Positions 1 to 6,822 of a stretch of DNA of 13,649 nucleotides are shown here, one piece after another. This DNA is from an uncultured Collinsella sp. (GTDB lineage Bacteria; Actinomycetota; Coriobacteriia; Coriobacteriales; Coriobacteriaceae). A model generated the notes under the pieces. It was not told the DNA's origin, did not search any database, and saw nothing but the letters and a program-made list of their open reading frames with translations. The stretch covers positions 1 through 13,649 of the forward strand of contig URWZ01000018.1 of assembly GCA_900551625.1 (NCBI GenBank), written 5' to 3'. Every line of letters begins with the position of its first letter. Position 1 is the first letter of the stretch. The position numbers and the translations under genes were made by a program.

Positions 1-1022
1 CCCATATCCCGGGTACCGACGGTCGTCACTTCCTGCCGCAGATGGCCGCGGACAGCGAGCTCGACAAGACGCTCGACTCCACGTTGTTTGTGCCCTATAC
101 GGCCGATGCCCGTGCGCACCTGCGTCCGATTCGCTTCCGCGCCGATATCGCCAACGTCAACCGCTGCGTGGGCACTATTCTGGGCAACGCGGTGACCAAG
201 GCGCATCCCGAGGGCCTGCCCGCCGGTTCCATCACCATCGATTGCGATGGTTCGGCCGGTCAGAGTTTTGGCGCCTTCCTGCCGCGCGGCATTACGCTCA
301 ACGTGTGCGGCGACGCCAACGACTACTTTGGCAAGGGCCTTTCGGGCGGCGAGGTGTCGGTGCGTCCCAACCCGCATGCGACCTACAAGTTCGACGAGAA
401 CATCATCGTGGGCAACGTTGCGTTCTTTGGCGCCACGAGCGGCCGCGGCTTCATTAACGGCCTGGCCGGCCAGCGCTTTGGCGTGCGCAACTCCGGCGCC
501 ACCGTGGTGGTCGAGGGCTGCGGCAACCATGGCTGCGAGTACATGACGGGCGGTCTGGCGCTCATCCTGGGCGAGGTCGGGCAGAACTTCGCCGCCGGCA
601 TGACGGGTGGCGTGGCCTATGTCTTTGACCAGTACGGCACGCTCGATGCCCGCGTGAACCACGAGAGCGTTGAGCTCAAGGCCCCGACGGCCGACGAGCT
701 GGCGCAGATTCGTGCGCTCATCCAAGAGCACGTGGACGCGACGCAGAGCCCGCGCGGCATTAAGCTGCTCTACAGCTTTGAGACGATGAGCAAGCACTTT
801 GTGAAGGTCATTCCGACCGAGTACGAGCGCGTGTTGGCGATTGTCGCCGCGGGTGAGGCCGTGGGCAAGACGCATGCGCAGGGCGAGGAATTGGCGTTTG
901 ACATCGTGACCGGTCGCGCGAGCGCCGCGGATGTCGCTCGCTTTGATGTTGCGGGCGTTGCTGCGGGCGCTGCGCCCGTGGTCGCTACCGGCTCTGTTGC
1001 TTCGACCAAGAAGGAGGCGTAA
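1..1022 (+). CDS. gltB: Glutamate synthase large subunit, C-terminal part (5' truncated by the window)
   Basis: The reading frame is open from the window edge (first full codon at 3), so the internal ATG at 42 is not the start; 339 residues are visible, about the last fifth of a family protein of roughly 1500 aa. The visible part is the GXGXG right-handed beta-helix domain, with regularly spaced glycine turns (GSAGQSFGAF, GDANDYFGKGLSGG, GNHGCEYMTGG, GQNFAAGMTGG, about 219-641), preceded by the linker HIPGTDGRHFLPQ. In the family the large subunit hydrolyses glutamine, channels ammonia and makes glutamate from 2-oxoglutarate using FMN and a 3Fe-4S cluster; those domains lie upstream of the window. 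The tail after about 830 is Ala/Val-rich and looks non-conserved. It stops 5 bases before gltD, whose ribosome binding site is inside its last codons, so the two are cotranscribed and probably translationally coupled. Confidence 0.95.
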   Translation, partial: HIPGTDGRHFLPQMAADSELDKTLDSTLFVPYTADARAHLRPIRFRADIANVNRCVGTILGNAVTKAHPEGLPAGSITIDCDGSAGQSFGAFLPRGITLNVCGDANDYFGKGLSGGEVSVRPNPHATYKFDENIIVGNVAFFGATSGRGFINGLAGQRFGVRNSGATVVVEGCGNHGCEYMTGGLALILGEVGQNFAAGMTGGVAYVFDQYGTLDARVNHESVELKAPTADELAQIRALIQEHVDATQSPRGIKLLYSFETMSKHFVKVIPTEYERVLAIVAAGEAVGKTHAQGEELAFDIVTGRASAADVARFDVAGVAAGAAPVVATGSVASTKKEA

Positions 1023-1027
1023 GTGCC

Positions 1028-2509
1028 ATGGGTAAGCCCGGTGCTTTTCTTGATATCGATCGCGTGACCCACGAGCTTCGTCCCGTGGAGGAGCGCAGCC
1101 ATGATTTTGATCCGCTGTACGTGGAGCTCGATGACGATGCACGTCGCGCCCAGGCGAGCCGTTGCATGATGTGCGGCGTGGCGTTTTGCCAGATGGGCGC
1201 GAGCTTTGGCAAGGCACGCCCGAGCGGCTGCCCGCTGCACAACCTGATTCCCGAGTGGAATGAGCTGGTGTACCGCGGCCGCTGGGACGAGGCTGCCGAG
1301 CGTCTGTCGCTCACCTCGCCCATGCCCGAGTTCACGAGTCGCGTGTGCCCGGCGCTGTGCGAGGCCGCATGCAACTTGGGGTCGGTCGACGGTCAGCCCA
1401 CGACGATCCATGACAACGAGCGTGCGATCAGCGACCACGAATGGGCAAACGGTGGCCCGCGTCGCTTTGAGCCGGCGGGGGAGGGCGCACCCACGGTCGC
1501 CGTGGTGGGCTCCGGTCCCGCTGGTCTGGTGGCAGCATGGGAGCTCGCGCGTCGCGGCGCCCGCGTGACGGTGTTTGAGCGTGACGACCGTCCGGGCGGT
1601 TTGCTTATGTATGGCATTCCCAACATGAAGCTCGGGAAGTCCGTGGTCGAGCGTCGCGTGGCGCTCATGCGCGAGCTGGGCATTGTGTTTGAGCTGAGCG
1701 CAGATGTGACGGACCCTGCGGTGGCAGCCAAGCTCGATGGCTTTGACGCTGTCGTGGTGGCTGCCGGCGCTCGTGCTCCGCGTGGGCTTTCGGCTGCGAA
1801 CATTGATGCCCCGGGCGTGGTGTACGCCGTGGACTACCTGACGGCTTCGACCGTCTCGGTGCTCGATGGCGGAGAGCCCGTGGTGAACGCGTGCGGCCTG
1901 GACGTCGTGGTCATTGGCGGCGGCGATACCGGTAACGACTGCGTGGGCACCGCGGTACGTCAGGGTGCGCGCAGCGTGCGCCAGTTTGAGTTCTTGCCGG
2001 CGGCGCCTGATGCGCGCGCGGCGAGCAACCCCTGGCCGCAGTGGCCAAACGTTAAGAAGACCGACTACGGCCAGCAGGAGGCTATCGCTGCGATGGGTGG
2101 CGAGATGCGTGCCTGGGGCGTGGATACGCTCGAGGTGCTGCTGGACAAGAAGGGCGCGGCCGCGGGCCTGCGCGTGGTCGATCTGGATTGGTCGGCTGGC
2201 AAGCCCGAGCGCATCGCGGGCTCCGAGCACGAGGTGCCGGCGCAGCTGGTGCTCATCGCCTGCGGCTTTACGGGTCCTGAGCACGGTGTGTTCGACGCCG
2301 TTGGCGTGCCCGTTGCCGCTGCTGGTCGTCCGCTGCCTGTGATGGCTGCCGAGGGCTCGCATCTTGCGGCGCGTGTCGACGGCGTCGCCGCGGACGCCAC
2401 ACCGGTATACGTGGCCGGCGATGCTCGCAATGGCAGTTCGCTCGTGGTAAGCGCCATGGCCGACGCCCTGGCCTGCGCTGCCGAAGTCGCCGAGGCGCTG
2501 GAGCTGTAA
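1028..2509 (+). CDS. gltD: Glutamate synthase small subunit (NADPH-dependent)
   Basis: 493 aa, the usual length for the beta subunit, which passes electrons from NADPH through FAD and 4Fe-4S clusters to the large subunit. The N-terminal iron-sulfur region carries C46, C49, C54 and C68 (CMMCGVAFCQ...GCPLHNLIP), then C107-x3-C111-x3-C115. The FAD-binding motif VAVVGSGPAGLVAAWELARR starts near residue 157 and continues into ERDDRPGGLLMYGIPNMKL. The NADPH-binding motif VVVIGGGDTGNDC is at about 293-305. The C-terminal FAD motif YVAGDARNGSSLVVSAMADA is at about 461-480. The ATG is chosen because AAGGAGG (1011-1017) lies 10 bases upstream and the N-terminus GAFLDIDR is family-like. The tight spacing after gltB supports a heteromeric glutamate synthase. 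Nothing looks broken. Confidence 0.97.
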   Translation: MGKPGAFLDIDRVTHELRPVEERSHDFDPLYVELDDDARRAQASRCMMCGVAFCQMGASFGKARPSGCPLHNLIPEWNELVYRGRWDEAAERLSLTSPMPEFTSRVCPALCEAACNLGSVDGQPTTIHDNERAISDHEWANGGPRRFEPAGEGAPTVAVVGSGPAGLVAAWELARRGARVTVFERDDRPGGLLMYGIPNMKLGKSVVERRVALMRELGIVFELSADVTDPAVAAKLDGFDAVVVAAGARAPRGLSAANIDAPGVVYAVDYLTASTVSVLDGGEPVVNACGLDVVVIGGGDTGNDCVGTAVRQGARSVRQFEFLPAAPDARAASNPWPQWPNVKKTDYGQQEAIAAMGGEMRAWGVDTLEVLLDKKGAAAGLRVVDLDWSAGKPERIAGSEHEVPAQLVLIACGFTGPEHGVFDAVGVPVAAAGRPLPVMAAEGSHLAARVDGVAADATPVYVAGDARNGSSLVVSAMADALACAAEVAEALEL

Positions 2510-2561
2510 GGCGGCTGTTCACAATTGAATCGTCAAGGGCTGTCCCCAACTGCCGGCACAT

Positions 2562-2604
2562 AAGGAACGTCCCCAAGTGCCGGCATGCTGGGGACGTTCC
2601 TTTT
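2562..2604 (+). terminator. Hairpin after gltD, probable terminator
   Basis: Perfect 14-bp arms AAGGAACGTCCCCA (2562-2575) and TGGGGACGTTCCTT (2589-2602) enclose a 13-nt loop that contains the small palindrome TGCCGGCA (2578-2585). The second arm ends in a run of four T (2601-2604). It lies 52 bases after the gltD stop. A partial direct copy, GTCCCCAACTGCCGGCA, sits just upstream at 2541-2557, so this may also be a dispersed repeat used as a terminator. The U-tract is short, which limits certainty about strong Rho-independent termination. Confidence 0.6.
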
Positions 2605-2913
2605 GGGTCGGCATTCGGGGACACTTCTTGCGGGTTTGCGACCGATTTGTTCGTTTGTCGACGCGCGAGTGTCCATTCGGCGTCTTTTTGAGCTGTGGTC
2701 ACCTGTTGTTTCTGTGGTGGCTGTGGGCATATGGCTCAAAAGGGCGGGTTGGCCGTCTATGTTTACCTGCGGTTTTATTGCGGTTCGCATTTTCGGTCAA
2801 GCATCCCGTCAAGTGTTTGGTCAGCAGTTGGTTTGCAGCCGGAGGCCTATTTTGTCCGTGCTGACAGTGGCTGCCCACCCTCCTCGTAAGCTCAAATTGA
2901 GGTTCATCAGTTT
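2605..2913. other. Intergenic stretch with no supported gene
   Basis: About 310 bases between the gltD hairpin and the ribosome binding site of the next gene. One + frame is open through it, but that frame starts inside the hairpin, encodes a composition unlike neighbouring proteins, has no convincing ribosome binding site and runs out of frame into the next gene. A weak inverted repeat GGACACT (2619-2625) / AGTGTCC (2668-2674) is visible. The composition is more T-rich than the flanking genes. The promoter of the downstream gene should be here, but I see no convincing -35/-10 pair. Confidence 0.5.
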
Positions 2914-2925
2914 GAGGAGGATGCC

Positions 2926-3633
2926 GTGACTGACCACGTTTTAGACCGAGCACAGCTGGCTGAAGCCGTCGGCAACGATATTGCCGACATGGCCCATTTT
3001 TGGATGCTGCGGAAGTTTCAGTTTTTGGAGCCGGCGCGCGAGCAGTTCGAGATCATTGTCGACCCGTGGCTCGGCTATTGCACCGAGCCTTCCCAAAACG
3101 AAATCATGGCCTACAACATGGCATTTACCGATTGGCTGCTCTTCGAGCGCCCCTATCGCCATGGCAAGACGCTGCTCGAGCTGTATGTTGATGAGCCGCC
3201 AGCATCGCTTTCGCCTGCCTCGCTCAAGCGGCTCGAGCAGGTATGCGACACGCAGTATTTCTCGCGCTTTGGCATTTTGGACAAGGATCCTGCGACTGGT
3301 ATGGTCGCGCTGAAGGACACACGCACCGACCGTCGCTTTGACGTCTACGATCCGCATATCGTGCAAAAGGAGCACTGGAACGATGGCGCGATTGCGGTGC
3401 GACTCGCGTGCGTCGACGATGTATGGCTGACGGCGGGACAGCTCTACCTGTATGACATCGCGCGCCTGAGTGACACGGCGGTCGATGGGCCTGGTGCGGT
3501 GCATCCGGAGGACCTGCAGGATGGCTTTGACACCTCGTGCATCAGCTTCTTTCTGAGGCTGGTCCGCGACATCATGGGTGCCCAGGGGCGCTACGTAAAG
3601 TCCCTCAACATCTACGAGCAGGAGTGGGAGTAA
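2926..3633 (+). CDS. Uncharacterised 235-aa protein
   Basis: The function is not recognised. It starts at GTG (2926) with GAGGAGG at 2914-2920, five bases upstream; an overlapping ATG at 2921 opens only a two-codon frame. The protein is acidic and soluble-looking, with no signal peptide or membrane segment. Aromatic-rich motifs stand out: MAHFWMLRKFQF (about 22-33), DPWLGYC (about 46-52), and FTDWLLFERPYRHGKTLLELYV (about 67-88). The last resembles a W/F-rich GKT-x-LE signature in uncharacterised bacterial proteins of similar length; the GKT here is not a complete Walker A. The C-terminal half is a beta-rich region ending in a helical stretch (CISFFLRLVRDIMG). It is preceded by a long intergenic gap and followed by a palindrome array, so it is probably monocistronic. 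Codon use is consistent with real coding. Confidence 0.85.
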   Translation: MTDHVLDRAQLAEAVGNDIADMAHFWMLRKFQFLEPAREQFEIIVDPWLGYCTEPSQNEIMAYNMAFTDWLLFERPYRHGKTLLELYVDEPPASLSPASLKRLEQVCDTQYFSRFGILDKDPATGMVALKDTRTDRRFDVYDPHIVQKEHWNDGAIAVRLACVDDVWLTAGQLYLYDIARLSDTAVDGPGAVHPEDLQDGFDTSCISFFLRLVRDIMGAQGRYVKSLNIYEQEWE

Positions 3634-3669
3634 GGGATGGGCTGTCGCAGCGCCGCCGCGTGTCTATTT

Positions 3670-3966
3670 GTCTCGATCTGTAACGTTTAGGGACAAAAAA
3701 CCGGTCTACCTGTTACAGATCGAGACGAATGCTTGGGCGCCGCTGGTTTGTCTAAATCTGTAACGTTTAGGGGCCTGGAGAACGTCTAACTGTTACAGAT
3801 CGAGACGTTTGGCACCTGGTTGGGGGAATGTCTCGATCTGTAACATCTACAGGCTAAAAGTCGACCTTGCTGTTACAGATTGAGACGGAAGGTTGGCGGC
3901 TGCCGAAAGATCTTGTTCTGTAACAACTAGAGGCTCAAAGATTGTCTTCCTGTTACAGATCAAGAC
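3670..3966. repeat. Palindrome array 1: four 57-bp units with an exact 80-bp period
   Basis: Units are 3670-3726, 3750-3806, 3830-3886 and 3910-3966, each starting exactly 80 bases after the previous one. Each has a left arm GTCTCGATCTGTAAC and a right arm GTTACAGATCGAGAC (15 nt) around a 27-nt variable core; spacers between units are 23 nt. Unit 1 arms are perfectly complementary. Unit 2 has AA for CG in its left arm and unit 3 has one G.T wobble. Unit 4 has a degenerate left arm but a matching C-to-T change in both arms. The array fills the gap between the stop of the 235-aa protein and the start of the nuclease-like gene, ending about 20-26 bases before that start. Confidence 0.95.
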
Positions 3967-3976
3967 ATTTGTCAGC

Positions 3977-3981
3977 GGAGG
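3977..3981 (+). promoter_or_regulatory. Ribosome binding site deciding the nuclease-like gene start
   Basis: GGAGG at 3977-3981 lies 5 bases before a GTG (3987) and 11 bases before an in-frame ATG (3993). It argues against the in-frame TTG at 3942, which falls inside the core of palindrome unit 4 and would make the repeat's right arm coding. Confidence 0.6.
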
Positions 3982-3992
3982 CAACGGTGACG

Positions 3993-5063
3993 ATGGTCCA
4001 TTTGTCTGACGTGGTGGTGATGAAAGTGTCTAATACCGTTCTCAAACACAAACATGCGACTCGCAACACGTTGGCGCGGAATAGGATGCTCGCGCGGCTC
4101 ACGGAGACGGCCAAGCAAGGTGCGCTGCTCGCAACGCATGACAATACCGAGCTCATGTGGCTGCGACGCCATGTTGGAACCGACGATATCGCGGAGCCCG
4201 AGCCGTACCTGTTCTGTTTTCAGCATGATTGGGATGCATTGACGCCGGCGGAGCGAGCGCTGAGGACTATCAGAGGGCTTGCGGAATTTCATCCCGATTG
4301 GGCGTTTTGGGGATATGACGCCGCACTGATATGGGGTCTGGAGGTGCCGAATGATCTGCTTGGGCCGCGTTTTCTTGTTAAGACGGGTTGTTCGGTGACG
4401 TTGAGCAGCGGGTGCAGGTTGTTGCGTCCACAGATGGCGGGCGCGCTCGAGCGTGTTGATGGCGTGCGGGTGACGTCGTTTTGGCGCACGGTGGAGGAAT
4501 GCTTGCTGCGTGCGCCGTTCTCCTACGGGTTGGCGATTGCCGATTCTGCACTGCGGGCGAAAGGCGTATCACGTGGGGATTTGTGCGAGCGCCTCCGCGC
4601 CGATTGCGAGGGCAGGCGAGGGTATCGCAGGGCACAGGTGATCGCGTCGTATGCGGACGGGCTGTCCGAAAACGGCGGCGAGTCTCGGTTCCGAGCGTTC
4701 TTTATTGCGTACGGCTTTCCGGTTCCGGAGCTGCAGGTGGAGTTTCGCGACCCGCTCGATCCAAGCCAGGTGTTTCGCGTCGACTATTTTTGGCGGCTCG
4801 AGGACGGGACGTGTGTCATCGGCGAGCTCGACGGAAAGGGGAAGTATGCCTTGCAGAACGGCGAGGGCTGGGAGTCGGTCGACCCATTCGTGGCAGAACG
4901 TCAACGGGAGTCCCATCTGACAATGCTCGGGCACAAGGTGCTTCGGTTTACGTTTGATGAGCTCAAGAATCCGGGGAAGCTGGTTGAGAAGATGAGGTTG
5001 GCGGGTATTCCGCGACGGCCCGATTTGGCTGAGGAGTGGAGACGTCAGTGGTATGGGCGCTGA
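3993..5063 (+). CDS. AbiEi-like / DUF559-type (Vsr-fold) putative endonuclease
   Basis: 356 aa from ATG 3993 (358 from GTG 3987, 339 from ATG 4020). The N-terminal half resembles actinobacterial proteins annotated as AbiEi-type antitoxin-domain proteins: a region around LLATHDNTELMWLRRHV, then WDALTPAERALRTIRGLAEFHPDWAFWGYDAALIWGLEVP, the usual helical pattern before the nuclease domain. The C-terminal part has the DUF559/Vsr-like PD-(D/E)XK pattern: NGGES (E230), FRVDYFW (D264), VIGELDGKGKY (E278, D280, K282), then ERQRESHLTMLGHKVLRFTFDEL. All expected acidic residues and the lysine are present, so it may be catalytically active. There is no adjacent AbiEii-like toxin, so this is not a standard toxin-antitoxin pair. 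The gene stands alone between palindrome array 1 and array 2, whose first unit begins 8 bases after the stop. Codon use is more relaxed than in gltD, compatible with transfer. Family assignment is by motif only; substrate unknown. Confidence 0.8.
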   Translation: MVHLSDVVVMKVSNTVLKHKHATRNTLARNRMLARLTETAKQGALLATHDNTELMWLRRHVGTDDIAEPEPYLFCFQHDWDALTPAERALRTIRGLAEFHPDWAFWGYDAALIWGLEVPNDLLGPRFLVKTGCSVTLSSGCRLLRPQMAGALERVDGVRVTSFWRTVEECLLRAPFSYGLAIADSALRAKGVSRGDLCERLRADCEGRRGYRRAQVIASYADGLSENGGESRFRAFFIAYGFPVPELQVEFRDPLDPSQVFRVDYFWRLEDGTCVIGELDGKGKYALQNGEGWESVDPFVAERQRESHLTMLGHKVLRFTFDELKNPGKLVEKMRLAGIPRRPDLAEEWRRQWYGR

Positions 5064-5071
5064 GAGGTTTT

Positions 5072-5209
5072 GTCTCAATCTGTAACGTTTAGAGGTTATT
5101 TGAGCTCGTAACTGTTACAGATCGAGACAAACCGGTGAAGCGTCGACCGAATGTCTTGATCTGTAACAGCAAGGGGCCCAACAACCCTGTATCTGTTACA
5201 GATCGAGAC
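5072..5209. repeat. Palindrome array 2: two 57-bp units, 81-bp period
   Basis: Units are 5072-5128 and 5153-5209, same family as the array at 3670, with a 24-nt spacer. Left arms are GTCTCAATCTGTAAC and GTCTTGATCTGTAAC; both right arms are the consensus GTTACAGATCGAGAC. Around the first unit complementarity continues outward (TTT before, AAA after). It starts 8 bases past the stop of the nuclease-like gene and ends about 150 bases before the amidohydrolase start, so it could also act as a 3' hairpin for the upstream transcript. Confidence 0.95.
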
Positions 5210-5310
5210 ACTTCCCTGGTGTCGCTGGGGTGGGACTGCAGCGTATTCCGTCCCCCACATCCCCTCTTCCCTCCGTTAACCGATATGTCTGTGGCAATCG
5301 GGCTACACTG

Positions 5311-5316
5311 GATAAT
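5311..5316 (+). promoter_or_regulatory. Possible -10 element for the amidohydrolase gene
   Basis: GATAAT at 5311-5316 lies in the AT-richer stretch 43 bases before the start codon. No good -35 match is found at 16-18 bases upstream, so this is a weak call. Confidence 0.25.
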
Positions 5317-5358
5317 AATGGACAGATGTTCAAGTTTTCTGAGGGGGAGGAGCTCGAT

Positions 5359-6729
5359 ATGGCGTCTGCCGATCGTTCCACGTTGTTTATCAATGCGACC
5401 GTCCTGGATGGTTCGGAGGATATGGAGCCGCAACCCGAAATGGCCGTGGCCGTTGAGCGCGGTGTCATCACGTGGATGGGGCCGAGTGCTGTGGCGCAGG
5501 CGCCTGCAGGTGCCGAGGTCATCGACCTGGCGGGTGCGTATCTCATGCCCGGTCTCATCAATATGCATGTGCATCTGTGCGGTTCGGGCAAGCCTGTCTC
5601 GGCCGGCGATGCGGGCGCGCTGATGAAGGAGCTCGATAATCCCGTGGGGCGCGCCATCGTGCGCCATATTCTTAAGGGCAGCGCCCAACAACAACTGGCA
5701 AGCGGCGTGACCACGGTGCGCGGCGCGGGCGACCCACTGTTTGCCGACATCGCCGTTCGTAATGCCATCGACGCCGGCAAGTATCAAGGTCCTCGCCTGG
5801 TGGCGCCGGGAACGGGCGTCACGGTGCCGGGCGGCCATGGTGCGGGCTTGTTCGCCCAGGTGGCCAACAGTCCCGCCGAGGCAGCCGAACAGGTGCGCGA
5901 CCTGTACGCGCGTGGTGCCGACGTCATTAAGCTGTTCGTGACGGGCGGCGTGTTCGATGCGACCGAGGTGGGCGAGCCGGGCGTGCTGCGTATGCCGGTG
6001 GAGGTTGCCGCGGCGGCATGCAAGGCGGCGCACGATATGGGCCTTCCGGTTATGGCCCATGTCGAGAGTACCGAGGGTGTGAAGGCCGCACTTGAGGCCG
6101 GCGTTGACACGATTGAGCACGGCGCTCCGCTGACGCCCGAGATCCTGGAGCTGTACCGTGGCGCCGCGGGCACGCAGCTCGAGGGGCGTGCGCCCAGCGT
6201 TACCTGCACTATCAGCCCGGCGCTGCCGTTTGTATTGCTCGACCCGGAAAAGACCCATTCGACCGATACGCAAAAGAAGAACGGCGACATCGTGTGCTCG
6301 GGCATCATTGAGAGCGCCCGTGCCGCACTGGAAGCTGGCGTTAAGGTGGGCCTTGGCACGGACTCGAGCTGCCCGTTCGTGACGCAGTACGACATGTGGC
6401 GTGAGGTGGCCTATTTTGCCAAGTATGTCGGCGTGGGCAACGCTTTCGCGCTGCATACGGCCACGCAGGTCAATGCCGAGCTGCTGAGGCTGGGCGGCGA
6501 GACCGGCACAATCGAGTGCGACAAGGCCGCCGATATCCTGGTGACACGCAAGAACCCGCTCGATGACCTGTGCGCACTGCGTGAGCCGACGCACGTGATG
6601 TGTCGCGGCGATCTGGTGCGCAAGCTCAAGGTGAAGCGCATTCCCGAGGTGGACGCCGAGCTCGACGCGATTATGGCCATGCCTGCCGAAGCGCTTGCCG
6701 AGGAGCTCGCCCGCGATGGCGTAGCATAG
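5359..6729 (+). CDS. Metal-dependent amidohydrolase (imidazolonepropionase/prolidase-like branch)
   Basis: 456 aa from ATG 5359, chosen because GGGGGAGG (5343-5350) lies 8 bases upstream and the N-terminus STLFINATVLDGSED is the family's usual opening beta-strand; the frame is open further upstream but that part overlaps intergenic sequence. Amidohydrolase-superfamily metal site: H70 and H72 (MPGLINMHVHL), K191 in ADVIKLFVTGG (the probable carboxylated lysine), H234 (VMAHVES), H254 (TIEHG) and D335 (GLGTDSSCP). The C-terminal ADILVTRKNPLDDL is the returning beta-sandwich strand pair. No signal peptide, so probably cytosolic. This branch includes aminoacyl-proline and aminoacyl-arginine dipeptidases and carboxypeptidases; the actual substrate cannot be read from sequence. 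It appears monocistronic, with palindrome array 2 upstream and a bidirectional terminator downstream. Confidence 0.9.
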   Translation: MASADRSTLFINATVLDGSEDMEPQPEMAVAVERGVITWMGPSAVAQAPAGAEVIDLAGAYLMPGLINMHVHLCGSGKPVSAGDAGALMKELDNPVGRAIVRHILKGSAQQQLASGVTTVRGAGDPLFADIAVRNAIDAGKYQGPRLVAPGTGVTVPGGHGAGLFAQVANSPAEAAEQVRDLYARGADVIKLFVTGGVFDATEVGEPGVLRMPVEVAAAACKAAHDMGLPVMAHVESTEGVKAALEAGVDTIEHGAPLTPEILELYRGAAGTQLEGRAPSVTCTISPALPFVLLDPEKTHSTDTQKKNGDIVCSGIIESARAALEAGVKVGLGTDSSCPFVTQYDMWREVAYFAKYVGVGNAFALHTATQVNAELLRLGGETGTIECDKAADILVTRKNPLDDLCALREPTHVMCRGDLVRKLKVKRIPEVDAELDAIMAMPAEALAEELARDGVA

Positions 6730-6732
6730 GTG

Positions 6733-6757
6733 TGACAAAGGGACGGTCCCTTTGTCA
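6733..6757. repeat. 25-bp perfect palindrome with GGGAC/GTCCC core
   Basis: TGACAAAGGGAC (6733-6744), one central G, then GTCCCTTTGTCA (6746-6757), starting 3 bases after the amidohydrolase stop and before the terminator. Its style matches short REP-like intergenic palindromes in other bacteria. With a one-base centre it could form a cruciform or a hairpin with a few central bases unpaired. Confidence 0.8.
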
Positions 6758-6765
6758 TAATCAAA

Positions 6766-6800
6766 AAAAGCCGAGGTCTCAACACGAGGCCTCGGCTTTT
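6766..6800. terminator. Bidirectional Rho-independent terminator
   Basis: AAAAGCCGAGG (6766-6776) pairs with CCTCGGCTTTT (6790-6800); one T.G wobble and three further pairs extend the stem to about 15 bp, leaving the loop AACAC. T-runs follow on both strands (TTTTATTTT on +, the A-run read in reverse on -). It sits between convergent genes (amidohydrolase + and zinc-ribbon protein -) and probably serves both. Confidence 0.92.
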
Positions 6801-6822
6801 ATTTTGTCCCATGGTATGGCGG

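Noticed and set aside
770..2362. Long open frame on the - strand opposite gltB/gltD (530 codons)
   Set aside because: It is antisense to two clearly recognised genes; the His/Arg/Ala-rich translation is typical of a shadow frame in high-GC DNA.
2585..2929. Possible 114-codon gene between gltD and the 235-aa protein
   Set aside because: It starts inside a hairpin loop, lacks a ribosome binding site, and overlaps the ribosome binding site and start of the next gene.
3670..3966. CRISPR array
   Set aside because: Spacing is regular, but the repeated 15-mer alternates in orientation as palindromes, cores and gaps show related edges rather than unique spacers, and no cas gene is present.
3987..5063. 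AbiE-type toxin-antitoxin pair
   Set aside because: Only an AbiEi-like N-terminal region is seen, fused to a nuclease-like domain; no AbiEii nucleotidyltransferase is adjacent.
5089..6738. Long open frame on the - strand opposite the amidohydrolase (549 codons)
   Set aside because: Shadow of a gene with complete catalytic motifs; it also runs through a palindrome array and has no recognisable domains.
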